A DNA stretch of 64,000 nt from the NCBI RefSeq assembly GCF_029338375.1, contig NZ_CP119808.1, positions 1 through 64,000 on the forward strand, read 5' to 3'. This DNA comes from Halorussus lipolyticus. Its GTDB lineage: Archaea > Halobacteriota > Halobacteria > Halobacteriales > Haladaptataceae. A program made the position numbers and the translations under genes. The notes beneath the pieces are model-generated. The model worked only from the letters and a program-made list of their open reading frames with translations, was not told where the DNA came from and made no database searches. Shown here in pieces: positions 26,914-35,742 of this stretch. The stretch's first letter is position 1. Every line of letters begins with the position of its first letter.

Positions 26914-27786
26914 CTACAGATCTGCAATGTTGAACTGGTAGTACCCGATGAGGAACGGAACGACGAGCCAGAGTGCGAGAACCACGATTCCCACTTCCGG
27001 GGTCAGGTAGAACGGATCCGGCTCAGCTGCAGCTACTTCCACTCCGACACCCGTCTGGGTGGGTACTGCACCGGCCGCCTCTGCGATCCTAGGCAAGAGA
27101 GCGACGACCGTCGAGAGATACGCCGAAGACGGCGGCACCTGACCGATGAGGAAGACCCACTCGGGCATCGTAGACGGGAGGCTGAACCCGTTGACGACGT
27201 AGACGAGCGCCATCGGTACGACGTCCCAGAATAGCTCAAAGACGACGAAGAACCCGAGTGCAAATGTAGTTGCACGTGAGGTAGACCCAGTCGTCGCCGA
27301 AAGCCCCACCATGATCCCCGCGTAAACCGCCGCAAAGCCGAGTGTTACGAGAATGAATACTAGCGTCGAAAGGGGGTCAAGTATCCCGAGCAATACAGAG
27401 CCGAATCCGACCCCAGCGAGGAGGCCGACGCCGAGACCGAACATAAGGACGGCTGCCCGACCGACGACCTTCCCGGTGAAGACGTTCAGCCGGTTGGTCG
27501 GTAATGAGAGTAACAGCTTGATACTCCCGAGTTCGCGTTCGCCCGCGAGGGACTTGTAACAGACCACGATCGCCGCAAGGGGGACGAACAGTCCGGTGAG
27601 ACCGACTGTGAAGAAGACGAGACCAGCGAACGTCGCCCCTGCCGATTCACCGAACATCTCAGGAATCTCAACGTACGCATACGTCGAAATGAGAGAAAAA
27701 AGGACGAACACTGCCACGAGCGCCCAGAGCGCCCGTGACTGGACGGCGTCTCGGAAGTCCTTCTTTGCAATCGCCAGCCACGTCAT
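26914..27786 (-). CDS. ABC-2 type transporter permease
   Basis: A 290-residue protein of the ABC-2 permease class. About six hydrophobic helices at roughly residues 20-40, 53-75, 105-130, 138-160, 170-190 and 265-283, with ERELGSIKLLLSLP near residue 80, a hallmark of these permeases (the NosY-like coupling region). The ATPase gene upstream overlaps it by 4 nt, making an obligate pair. Substrate unknown. The exported loop before the last helix is Ala/Pro/Glu-rich. Confidence 0.88.
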   Translation of the reverse strand: MTWLAIAKKDFRDAVQSRALWALVAVFVLFSLISTYAYVEIPEMFGESAGATFAGLVFFTVGLTGLFVPLAAIVVCYKSLAGERELGSIKLLLSLPTNRLNVFTGKVVGRAAVLMFGLGVGLLAGVGFGSVLLGILDPLSTLVFILVTLGFAAVYAGIMVGLSATTGSTSRATTFALGFFVVFELFWDVVPMALVYVVNGFSLPSTMPEWVFLIGQVPPSSAYLSTVVALLPRIAEAAGAVPTQTGVGVEVAAAEPDPFYLTPEVGIVVLALWLVVPFLIGYYQFNIADL

Positions 27787-28703
27787 TTCCTGACCTCCTG
27801 TTCGTCCCCGGTGTAACGAACGAACAGATCTTCGAGCGAGGACTCGACAACCGAGAAATCCTGAACCGACGTGACGTCGGCGTCGATTGTTCGCAGGACG
27901 GCGAACTTTGAGGCACCATCCACGATAACCCGGAGCCGGGCGTCGTCAATCGATGCACTCCCAACACCGTCAAGTTTGGCGACTCGCTCGACGGTAGACT
28001 CGTCGAGTTTGGAGACGGACACGTACAGAACTTCACCTGTTTCGGTCGCGTCGCGGAGACCATCGATGGTATCGACGGCGACGAGCTGGCCGCGATTGAT
28101 GATCGCTACGCGGTCGCAAACTGCCTCAACCTGCTCCATCACGTGGCTGGAGAAGAACACCGTCGTTCCTCGGTCGTTCTCTTCTCTGATGATCTCCCGC
28201 ATCTCGCGGGCACCGTTCGGATCCAGTCCGGTAGACGGCTCGTCAAGAACGAGCAAATCTGGATCACCAACGAGCGCCATAGCGAGGACCAGCCGCTGCC
28301 GCATCCCCTTCGAGTACCCGCCCGCTTTCCGGTCGGCGGCGTCGGCGATGCGAACCCGTTCGAGGAGCGCGTTCACGTCCTCGTCCGCGTCTTTAATCTC
28401 CAAGACGAACTCCAGATGTTGCCGACCGGTAAGTCGATCGTAGACGTGATACGCGTCGGGAAGGACTCCCGTCCGTCGCCGGACCGCCTCTCCCTCAGTC
28501 TGGGCATCGTGGCCGAGTACCGTCACAGTCCCATCGGTTGGCCGGATAAAGTCGAGCAAGATGTCGATGGTGGTTGATTTTCCCGCGCCGTTCGGGCCGA
28601 GAAACCCGAATATCTCTCCTTCTTTGACCCGGAGTGTAAAGTCATCGACGGCAACGACGTCCCCGAACCGTTTGGTGAGACCGTTGATCTCAATTGCGGT
28701 CAT
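27783..28703 (-). CDS. ABC transporter ATP-binding protein
   Basis: A 306-residue ATPase of the ABC-2/drug-exporter class. Walker A GPNGAGKST near residue 40, signature YSKGMRQRL near 135, Walker B LLVLDEPSTGLDP near 155, switch His in FFSSHVMEQVE, and the C-terminal extension typical of this class (residues 215-306). It precedes the permease with a GTGA-type 4-nt overlap. Likely powers export of a peptide, lipid or drug. Upstream, after 210 bases, lies a regulator on the same strand. Confidence 0.9.
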   Translation of the reverse strand: MTAIEINGLTKRFGDVVAVDDFTLRVKEGEIFGFLGPNGAGKSTTIDILLDFIRPTDGTVTVLGHDAQTEGEAVRRRTGVLPDAYHVYDRLTGRQHLEFVLEIKDADEDVNALLERVRIADAADRKAGGYSKGMRQRLVLAMALVGDPDLLVLDEPSTGLDPNGAREMREIIREENDRGTTVFFSSHVMEQVEAVCDRVAIINRGQLVAVDTIDGLRDATETGEVLYVSVSKLDESTVERVAKLDGVGSASIDDARLRVIVDGASKFAVLRTIDADVTSVQDFSVVESSLEDLFVRYTGDEQEVRK

Positions 28704-28914
28704 TGATGCACCTCAAAGCGAACCTGTCGTCGCCTGTTGTCCGTATTGAATTATCCATAGAGGCACTCAACGTCGTTATAGGGATAAGTATTATTGTTCT
28801 GCTGACATTTTGTCAGAGGTACAACTCAAAGAAGTTTGAGACAGACGGCGAGGATCCACGCGATCTGATGCCGATTTATGGAAATACAGGCGGATGGCAG
28901 TTACGAGGATATGA

Positions 28915-29814
28915 TCAGTCCTGAATCCACGATTCGAGTGTGACCGTTGCAGTATCGTCCATTCTGAGGGACAGAACCTCTTCTTCCAAGGTAATCGTGA
29001 AGTCGGCTACGAACGGCTCCATAGAGACGATGTTTGTGGCAAACACGTCGGACGTAGTGTACTCGTACAGCTCCCACAGGGGGATATCGAGTACGGAGAT
29101 CCCATGTTCCCAGAACAGATAGAGAACTGCGGGATGAAACGCAACCGGTAGTTCGACCGGCATGCTGACCAGATGTTGACATTCGCGACACGAGCTATTG
29201 TGGATGTACTGTACGCTTTCACCGTGTTCGTACTGATCGACTTCTGTATCGACAGGTCCGAAGCACTCCGGACAAACACCTCCTCGGAGCTGAATATACA
29301 TACTCCATATGCGGTAGCCGAAACTCTCGTAAATCTCTGTAGGGGCCCGGTTACGCGTTTGGCTCTGGGGAGAGGAAAGGGTGATGAGAATCGCGTCACA
29401 CGACATGCATCGAATACGAAACAGGTCAGCGTCGAGAGTCGCCAGTAGAGACGTCTCGTCGCAGAACAAACAAGCGCCAGCAATCTCTCGGTCCTCTAAC
29501 GCTGATGTACTTTCGTACACTCCAGAGCGGATAACACGAACAATCCTTGTTCCACTATCCGTCAAGCGATATCCGTTCGGAGTTTCAGTGACGAACTGCC
29601 CGACGAGTTGATCTAGATGATACGAGAATTGCGACGAGCTGTCTATGCCAACTGCATCATATAGTTCCGTGAATGTCATTGTGTGATGCGGTTCGTGATG
29701 TTCTCGCACCACTTCACTCAAGGCAAGTAAAATCCGCAACCGTTGAGAGTTTCCAAGCGAGCTAATGGCATCTACGACTCTCGGATCGATTTGATCGCTC
29801 TGATGTGGTGCCAT
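28915..29814 (-). CDS. ArsR-like winged-helix transcription regulator with zinc fingers
   Basis: From the ATG at 29814 (MAPHQSDQ) the protein has 299 residues; an earlier ATG at 29874 adds 20 poorly conserved residues. Residues 10-95 form a winged helix of haloarchaeal ArsR type (LGNSQRLRILLAL, SSQFSYHLDQLVGQFV, GYRLTDSGTRIVR). After it come two CxxC pairs (CLFCDE, CMSCD) and a second set (CPECFG, CRECQH), probable zinc sites, then a C-terminal ligand-type domain. It lies upstream of the ABC operon on the same strand, so it may regulate that exporter. Ligand unknown. Confidence 0.82.
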   Translation of the reverse strand: MAPHQSDQIDPRVVDAISSLGNSQRLRILLALSEVVREHHEPHHTMTFTELYDAVGIDSSSQFSYHLDQLVGQFVTETPNGYRLTDSGTRIVRVIRSGVYESTSALEDREIAGACLFCDETSLLATLDADLFRIRCMSCDAILITLSSPQSQTRNRAPTEIYESFGYRIWSMYIQLRGGVCPECFGPVDTEVDQYEHGESVQYIHNSSCRECQHLVSMPVELPVAFHPAVLYLFWEHGISVLDIPLWELYEYTTSDVFATNIVSMEPFVADFTITLEEEVLSLRMDDTATVTLESWIQD

Positions 29815-30012
29815 ATCTCTACAGCCACACTCCAAGTGGATAAGGACACCCGCCTCTGGCAAGTTCTTTCTCATGTAAATATTATCTCAACTGTTCGGCC
29901 GTGGTGAACCCATTCACTACCCTCCGAGCTTCTCGGTTTCTCAAACTCGCTATCAAATCAGGATACCTAGTACAGCACTAAGTTCATACCGCTTGGACGA
30001 CTTTCTTCCGGT

Positions 30013-30117
30013 ATGAGCCTTGAAGAGACGGTCGATTACCTCGCCGAGGAACTTGACCTTGAGCGAAGTGACCATGTCCGAGAGGTCGGTCAGTCGGTCG
30101 CCGACCTCCGCGACTGA
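30013..30117 (+). CDS. Very short acidic protein, or fragment
   Basis: An ATG frame of 34 codons with acidic composition (LAEELDLERSDHVREVGQ). Its TGA is immediately followed by the stop of the opposing gene at 30118, so the two meet tail to tail without a spacer. That fusion-like junction suggests either a truncated gene or a small protein. Low certainty. Confidence 0.3.
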   Translation: MSLEETVDYLAEELDLERSDHVREVGQSVADLRD

Positions 30118-30402
30118 TCAAAACAGTTCTCTGAAATCCCGTTCGACGAGTCCAGACTCCAGATAGTCGATGAACTTCTGCTTTGTTGGCCCTACTGTAT
30201 CGAGAAGATCCGCTCGCTCTGCACGCTCAAAGACTGCGCGAGCAAACTTCGTACAGTGGTCTTCATGCCGAGTAGCGTACACTGAAAGAGCGTCACGCCA
30301 GTGCATATCTAACTCAAACTCAGCTAATTGAATCTGAATCCCGTCTTTCCGCTCTACAAGATCGATGCCCAGCTCTTCTAGCTCTATGAGATATATGCCC
30401 AA
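30118..30402 (-). CDS. Small acidic protein, unknown
   Basis: 94 residues, mixed alpha/beta-like, with IQIQLAEFELDMHWRDALSVY and a helical C-terminus. The composition fits a haloarchaeal gene, but the first residues (MGIYLIELEELG) look internal, so the gene may have lost its 5' end. No family recognised. Confidence 0.45.
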   Translation of the reverse strand: MGIYLIELEELGIDLVERKDGIQIQLAEFELDMHWRDALSVYATRHEDHCTKFARAVFERAERADLLDTVGPTKQKFIDYLESGLVERDFRELF

Positions 30403-30465
30403 CCGGCGGCGTTCCGGTCCTACCGCGGCGTCCTCGCTCTGGCAGTAATACTTGAGTTTCCTGAA

Positions 30466-30744
30466 CTAGTGGTCAGAGCGACACCGGCCGCAGGTGGTCG
30501 TCTCGGGCATTCGGTTGACGATGAAGACGTACTGGCAGTCGAGACAGTGGCTGTTTGGCGTGTCATACGGTGGGCGTCGTGGCAGGTGAGGATACGGTTC
30601 CGAGGCGAACTCTTGGAGTGAGAGTAGATTTTGGGTGTTAGCGGGGGATAAGCGTCTCGGAGGGTCGGTATCTCGAAAGAGGGAGTGAGTAGGTTTGGAG
30701 TGTTCAAGCGGTACTCGTGGTGTGGTTACATAGTGAGAGTACAT
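30466..30744 (-). CDS. Small zinc-ribbon protein
   Basis: 92 residues. The C-terminal third has CLDCQYVF and, 15 residues on, CGRCRSDH, a four-cysteine zinc ribbon. The N-terminal 60 residues are Pro/Arg-rich and may be disordered or not translated; later starts are possible. Haloarchaeal plasmids carry many such mini zinc-finger proteins. An overlapping frame (30420-30707) is a shadow. Confidence 0.5.
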   Translation of the reverse strand: MYSHYVTTPRVPLEHSKPTHSLFRDTDPPRRLSPANTQNLLSLQEFASEPYPHLPRRPPYDTPNSHCLDCQYVFIVNRMPETTTCGRCRSDH

Positions 30745-31098
30745 TTGGAGTGTTCGTTGCTAGGAGACGGTGTTTATGAACTACCCTATCCTACTCACTC
30801 GCCGCTGACGTAGCTCGTTCCTTGAGGGGAGGGTTCCTGATTCGCAACGAGGTGAACCAAGGCCAGAGCGGCGGCAGGTCGTATACTCACGAACTCAACA
30901 TGGATCCGAGCGTCGTGTTCGAAGCGCGCAACGAACTCGACAAACAAGGCGAAGTCTGACCGTTCGGATTCGGCGGCTATTATACGCTGAACAGGCTCAA
31001 TACCACGCCCGATATAACGTTCAACGACCGCATCAGGCACTCGATGAACGAACGCCAGTCGAGGAGGTAAACTAGACAGTTTCCCCGTCAGGAACGAA
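30745..31098. other. Gap without a confident gene
   Basis: A minus-strand frame crosses this stretch and overlaps the repressor gene out of frame, and a plus-strand piece near 30858-30959 reads GRSYTHELNMDPSVVF. Neither has a start or a recognisable domain. Possibly decayed coding DNA. Confidence 0.3.
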
Positions 31099-31365
31099 TC
31101 AATCTTCTGTCTCGCTGAGTTCTTCGTACTCGACGTCGCCAGCGAGAACTTGCTCGCCGAGTTCAGTAATCCGGTACGCAGGTTCCTCGCCATGACGCTC
31201 AGCAAGATCGTGATCAACAAAGATTGGACAGCGCTGGGAAATCCATTGTCGGCTGAAGTCCGTATTGATTTCGAGGTTCTTTGCTGTGTGCCAGCCCTCA
31301 TACTTCCCTAGTTCTTCGAGAATGTATGGGTCAGCCGGTACCGCCCAATTAACTTCTCGATACAT
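31099..31365 (-). CDS. Winged-helix protein, PhiH1-repressor-like family
   Basis: 88 residues: PADPYILEELGKYEGWHTAKNL, then SRQWISQRCPIFVDHDLAER and AYRITELGEQVLAGD, the order of helices and wing typical of the small haloarchaeal repressors related to the PhiH1 phage repressor. These bind operator DNA of viruses and plasmids. It is transcribed away from the conjugation module that starts 222 bases downstream on the plus strand, so it is a candidate regulator of that module. Confidence 0.8.
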   Translation of the reverse strand: MYREVNWAVPADPYILEELGKYEGWHTAKNLEINTDFSRQWISQRCPIFVDHDLAERHGEEPAYRITELGEQVLAGDVEYEELSETED

Positions 31366-31586
31366 GTGGATAGTTTCACTCTCATCCGAACAGATGTATA
31401 TACTTACCGATTGGTTCCCTAGACCTCCTATAGAATACTAGAACATACAAATAGACACCAAGAAATACGTTCGTATGTTCAGATTCATATACCCCGTCTG
31501 TCTGTGGTAAAACTGAACGCTGATTCCACGTCCCCGCGATACCCCCGCAATCAATCGGGTGGTGGAACAGCCAACCACAGCCACGT

Positions 31587-32024
31587 ATGCAACAATCAGA
31601 TACCGACTCCCTGCAAGAAAAGCCGAAGACCACGATACGGAGTACTGTTGGTCTAAAACTCCCCTTCACCATCGCAGTACTCTCGCTCATAGTAGTTGAG
31701 CCAGCGCTCGCTCAACAAACGACCCAAGATGCAGTAACCTCTCAGAGCGCGGTCTGCAGTGCTGACAACCTCCCTGGAATGATTGAGGGGTTCTTCCAGC
31801 TGACAACCGGGCTGGGCATCGTCGGTCTCGCCGTCGTCTGGCAGGCCGACTCCCTCATCGAGATGTTCACCCTCAATCCCGAGCAGAAGAAGGCCCTCAA
31901 GCGCCACAAACGCTCAGCGATGAAGTCCACCATTGTCCTCGTCGTCCTCGGCCCACTCTACACAGTCGCCGGATCGATGATGGGCCTCCCGCTGGCACAG
32001 TGTGTCGACCTCGTCCCCTGGTAA
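31587..32024 (+). CDS. VirB2/TrbC-like membrane protein of a type IV secretion module
   Basis: 145 residues: a cleavable-looking signal helix (about 25-41, ending PALAQQ), then two hydrophobic helices (about 70-87 and 113-135) separated by a short basic loop (KKALKRHKRSAMK). Two cysteines lie in the mature outer part (CSAD and QCVD). Size, signal and two-helix layout resemble VirB2/TrbC pilin subunits, but the mature part is longer than most. The call rests on layout and on being first gene of a run that includes VirB4-like and coupling-protein genes. Confidence 0.55.
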   Translation: MQQSDTDSLQEKPKTTIRSTVGLKLPFTIAVLSLIVVEPALAQQTTQDAVTSQSAVCSADNLPGMIEGFFQLTTGLGIVGLAVVWQADSLIEMFTLNPEQKKALKRHKRSAMKSTIVLVVLGPLYTVAGSMMGLPLAQCVDLVPW

Positions 32025-32054
32025 GCCACTTCACGACCTCCATTGCGAGCCCTC

Positions 32055-33791
32055 ATGGAACAACGAGAACGCTCCATACTCATGGCCGTCCTGTTCATGA
32101 CGAGCTTAGTCACAGGTATCGTCACAGCAATCCCACCGCGGCCGGGGACGGAAGGAAATGGACTCACCGAGAACGAGTCGGCGACACTTTGGTCGCGCGA
32201 CGCGGATAATTACATCAGTCAAGAGGAGTACCGCCAACGCTACGGTGACGAGCGGACGTCAATCCACCAGCTCGCAAACGGAACGGACATCACGTTCAAG
32301 CGGCCGCCCGCAACTGCTGCAACGTGGACTCGAAACGACTTCGAGGACCTCGAAGCCGGAGGTTCAGATACGTCTGTGCATCCGCCTCACGCATCGCTTG
32401 ACGACGGTGTGTTCATCGAGGATGCCCATGCGACTGTGTTCGCGCTTCAACCGTCGACCCGTGGCCACCTCGAATCCGGTGACACCCCACTCTACATTGC
32501 CCCGAATGGGACGATGCGCGGACTCGTCGATTATCGCGTCCGCGTGCCGAACGGGAGTTCCTCCGAGAACAGGACCGTCGAGTGGTCGCTCACGGAACAC
32601 GACATCGAGGAAGTACGCCTGAAGAAAGACGAGGAGACCATCGCGAGGACCGGTGGGTCGCACACGCCGGCCATCGACTACCAGATAGATGATGACTGGA
32701 GCGCGGCCCTCACACTCGAAGCGGAGATTCACGTTCGGTTGAAGAAGACGATACGGACCGACGTGGTCAACGGAACTGACGTTGACATCGTCTACCGTGA
32801 GGAGACGCGAAACGTCTCGGACTCGACCGACGTTGAGATCTACGACCTCTCTGCGTCCCCCTACTACGCTGAGTACCCCAATGGCGATGCTGGCGTGGCT
32901 ATCTTCCAGTCTCGGCCGTGGCAAGGGTACACGCTCACCGACGAGGGGAACGCGAGCGTGCGTGGTGTCTGGCGGTTCTACACCGCCCGCAACACAAACT
33001 GGGATACGCTCGTCAAATCGAATCGGACAGACAGCGCCGAAGTCGAGTCCGATGCTATCCCCGTGTATGTCCACGCGTATCCATCCCGGATCGGACCGCG
33101 TGCTGAACCCGTCCGGGACGGCCCGGAGATCATCGACACGTGGGGAACTGACCGACCTTCCCCGGCGGGAACCATCGGTGAGAACGTCACCATCGAGGTC
33201 GTCAATCAGTCCTACGAGACGACGTACGGTGTGGGTGTCCGTGCTGAGGCCGTTGACAGAGAGGCACTTCACGTTGCAGGCATCGTTCGCGGCGTGAACG
33301 CATCCATTGTCGAACCCAACGCCGGTTCCGAACGACAGCTTCGGCGTAGTAACCTCTCCGTCGAAGTACTCCAGCAAAACCAGTCGCAGGCTACAGTCCG
33401 AATCGAACTGCGTGACAACCAGACTGGCGCACCCATCGTCCTCAACGATAGTGCCCGTCGATTCCCCATTGGCGGCAATCAACGTAATGGCTACATCACC
33501 ATCGCCGATCGGAAGGTCGAAACCAACTCCTCTGGAGTAGCCATCCTGACCATTACTGAGCCCGGTATCTACAGGGCCCGGTATCATCCTGGGTCGTGGC
33601 TCGGACATCGCCCGGCCTACGTGAGTGATACGGCGACCGCCCGGTGGCATCCACTCGGAACCATCGATGGCTGGTTCGCGTTCATTTTCGAGGTCGGCTG
33701 GCAGTTCATCCCCTTCTTCGTGATGTTCTACGCGGGACACCGCCTCCTCCGAATGCTCGGTCCAGAAGACATCTTCCAACGAAACTCATGA
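32055..33791 (+). CDS. Surface protein of the conjugation module, C-terminally anchored
   Basis: From the ATG at 32055 (a TTG at 32043 is possible) the protein has 578 residues. An N-terminal helix (RSILMAVLFMTSLVTGIVTA) acts as signal. The large exterior part is beta-rich and acidic, with many N-glycosylation-type sequons (NGT, NGS, NQS). The C-terminal 40 residues contain a membrane helix (FEVGWQFIPFFVMFYAGH). Its stop overlaps the lipoprotein start by 4 nt. Probably an exposed mating or adhesion component; no domain family recognised. Confidence 0.7.
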   Translation: MEQRERSILMAVLFMTSLVTGIVTAIPPRPGTEGNGLTENESATLWSRDADNYISQEEYRQRYGDERTSIHQLANGTDITFKRPPATAATWTRNDFEDLEAGGSDTSVHPPHASLDDGVFIEDAHATVFALQPSTRGHLESGDTPLYIAPNGTMRGLVDYRVRVPNGSSSENRTVEWSLTEHDIEEVRLKKDEETIARTGGSHTPAIDYQIDDDWSAALTLEAEIHVRLKKTIRTDVVNGTDVDIVYREETRNVSDSTDVEIYDLSASPYYAEYPNGDAGVAIFQSRPWQGYTLTDEGNASVRGVWRFYTARNTNWDTLVKSNRTDSAEVESDAIPVYVHAYPSRIGPRAEPVRDGPEIIDTWGTDRPSPAGTIGENVTIEVVNQSYETTYGVGVRAEAVDREALHVAGIVRGVNASIVEPNAGSERQLRRSNLSVEVLQQNQSQATVRIELRDNQTGAPIVLNDSARRFPIGGNQRNGYITIADRKVETNSSGVAILTITEPGIYRARYHPGSWLGHRPAYVSDTATARWHPLGTIDGWFAFIFEVGWQFIPFFVMFYAGHRLLRMLGPEDIFQRNS

Positions 33792-34624
33792 CCCGAGATC
33801 ATCCACACATCAGTCGAAGAAACGCCCTCCGAACAGTCACAGGCGCTACGCTTGTGAGCGTAGCTGGCTGTCTGGACAACAGCGGAAACTCCGGAACTCC
33901 CGGTGTCGAGACAACCTCTCCAGAAAGTCAGGGACCATTCAAGCGAGTCGCCGTCGATGGAACGACGCTCGTCGTCGAACTCTCGACAGAAGCCGACGTT
34001 GACCAAGTCAACCTCATCCCGCCTAATGGAGAGCTATTCGGAAAGCGTGATGTGGCCGCAGGGGTCCAACAAGTCTCGTTCGAGGTCGGAACTGCTTACG
34101 AGCCAGGAGAGTACCAGGTCGTCGCTCTGAAAGGTGAGGAGACAGTCGTAGAGAGCACGACGGATATCGTACCGGAGGTTCAGATTCAGGACGTTGGACT
34201 CTACCGGAATAATCCTGACAAGCCGTGGGACGAGGTCTACGGTGACACGGAAACAGACCGGTTGAAGAACGGTGAGGCGTTCGTCACTATAACAAACTCC
34301 GGGACAGGCCCAGATGCGGTTGTTGAACTGGTGTTTTCCGGAGATGTTCCAAATCCCATTGAAGAACCCCAAGGAAGTGGGATGTACGAAACTGAACAGG
34401 TGGTTGTTGCCCCTGGAGAGACAGTAGACCTCTTCAGCAACTCGTTCCCCTTTGGGTCAGAGTCTGAGAAAGGAACGGGGTGTTCCCCTGACGGCAATAG
34501 TGGACAATTCACAGTTCTCGTCAAGACGAGAGCTAGTGGGAATGAGGTCACGAAAGTGTTCGATGTGGAGTACTCTGGATCTAATGAGATGAGTGATTGT
34601 GAAGTCACGATCACGGAGGCCTGA
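33788..34624 (+). CDS. Tat-exported lipoprotein of the conjugation module
   Basis: From the ATG at 33788 the product has 278 residues. The N-terminus has a twin-arginine motif (SRRNALRTVTG) and a lipobox (VSVAGC), so it is a Tat lipoprotein held at the outer membrane face. The mature part holds a beta-sandwich-like region (TLVVELSTEADVDQVNLI, YEPGEYQVVALKG), then a second one. The longer upstream frame overlaps the preceding gene and is not used. ATGA overlap with the surface-protein gene shows coupling; 2 bases separate it from the next gene. Confidence 0.8.
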   Translation: MTRDHPHISRRNALRTVTGATLVSVAGCLDNSGNSGTPGVETTSPESQGPFKRVAVDGTTLVVELSTEADVDQVNLIPPNGELFGKRDVAAGVQQVSFEVGTAYEPGEYQVVALKGEETVVESTTDIVPEVQIQDVGLYRNNPDKPWDEVYGDTETDRLKNGEAFVTITNSGTGPDAVVELVFSGDVPNPIEEPQGSGMYETEQVVVAPGETVDLFSNSFPFGSESEKGTGCSPDGNSGQFTVLVKTRASGNEVTKVFDVEYSGSNEMSDCEVTITEA

Positions 34625-34626
34625 CG

Positions 34627-35742
34627 ATGGTGGACCTGATAGATGTCGTACTGGAAGGGTTCAAGGACGTCGTTGAGTGGGTTATTGGTCTATTCATGGA
34701 CGGACTCCGGTCAGGGTATCAGACTCTGACCGAGGAGATGTTTGGAACACCAACACCACAGACAGATGGAACGTTCATCTTCGGTGAGCCAAGTAATGCA
34801 CCGTGGCCAGCGATTCAAGATGGACTCGTCGGTGGCGAAATTATGCTCATTGCTCTGCTACTGCTCGTAATGAACGTACAGGGCCGTCATACTATTCGAA
34901 TATTCAACGTGGGTAGTGCCTACGAAGCCCGAAAAACCAAGAAAACGGCATGGGTCGGTGCATTCCTGATAATCACGTGGTACTGGATTGGTGCTATTAC
35001 GTTGTTTCTGGTTGATGGATTCACTATCGCCTTGATGCCTGACCTCTCCTCAGTAGCTGCAGCAATGCTACAGTTCCTGGGTGTATCCATCACCAACCCT
35101 GGTCTGGGCCTATTATTCGCCTTCTTTGGTGGAGTTTCGATGTGGGCTTTGGAGGCCCTATTTTACATTCGTATGATCTTACTCTACGTCTACCTGTACG
35201 GAATGCCGATTGCGTTCGCCCTCGCCTATGGAAATATCCCCATTATTTCGGATATCGCAATGGGATTCACCAAACGATTCGTTCCCCTAGCTGTCCTGCC
35301 ACTCCCAACAGCAATGGTTCTCAAAGGATACGACCTCATATACGCTGGAGACTCGCTAACGCCAGGTACAGCATTTCTCAAGTACCTTGTCGCTGCGTCC
35401 CTACCGTTCGTCGCCCTCTATGTGACCTGGAAGACGTTCAAGTACGCGACTCCGCTGACTGCAAAGGTCGTGGGAGGTGCGACGAAAGGTGCTGCTCTTA
35501 TCGGCGGTGTCGCAGCCGGTGCGTATGTCGGCGGCGCTGGTGTGGCGACGACCGCAGCGCGCTGGGGGCCGAAAGCAGCAGCCGGTCAAGCCATAGCACA
35601 GAAAGCTGCCGATCGAGGCGGGCACGGAAGCAAGGATGGGGGTACACCGTCGTACCGTCGGACAGAGAATGACCCGAGCGGGTCTACAGCAGATGTATCG
35701 AGTGACAAACGCGGAATGGAGTATGATCGAGGTATTCACTAA
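34627..35742 (+). CDS. VirB6/TrbL-like polytopic membrane protein
   Basis: 371 residues with about seven hydrophobic segments between residues 55 and 265 (IMLIALLLLVMNV, WVGAFLIITWYWIGAITLF, LGLLFAFFGGVSMWALEA, YIRMILLYVYLYGMPIAFAL, YLVAASLPFVALYV) and an amphipathic N-terminus. The C-terminal 100 residues are Ala/Gly-rich then charged. Size, topology and place before VirB3-like and VirB4-like genes suit the inner-membrane channel subunit VirB6/TrbL. Sequence identity with bacterial VirB6 is not visible, so the call is structural. Its stop overlaps the next ATG by one base. Confidence 0.65.
   Translation: MVDLIDVVLEGFKDVVEWVIGLFMDGLRSGYQTLTEEMFGTPTPQTDGTFIFGEPSNAPWPAIQDGLVGGEIMLIALLLLVMNVQGRHTIRIFNVGSAYEARKTKKTAWVGAFLIITWYWIGAITLFLVDGFTIALMPDLSSVAAAMLQFLGVSITNPGLGLLFAFFGGVSMWALEALFYIRMILLYVYLYGMPIAFALAYGNIPIISDIAMGFTKRFVPLAVLPLPTAMVLKGYDLIYAGDSLTPGTAFLKYLVAASLPFVALYVTWKTFKYATPLTAKVVGGATKGAALIGGVAAGAYVGGAGVATTAARWGPKAAAGQAIAQKAADRGGHGSKDGGTPSYRRTENDPSGSTADVSSDKRGMEYDRGIH

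Noticed and set aside
30795..31301. 168-codon minus-strand gene
   Set aside because: Runs out of frame through the winged-helix gene and has no recognisable domain.
32364..33779. 471-codon antisense frame over the surface-protein gene
   Set aside because: Shadow of a GC-rich gene: no domain, poor composition, and the plus strand fits operon overlaps and has signal and anchor helices.
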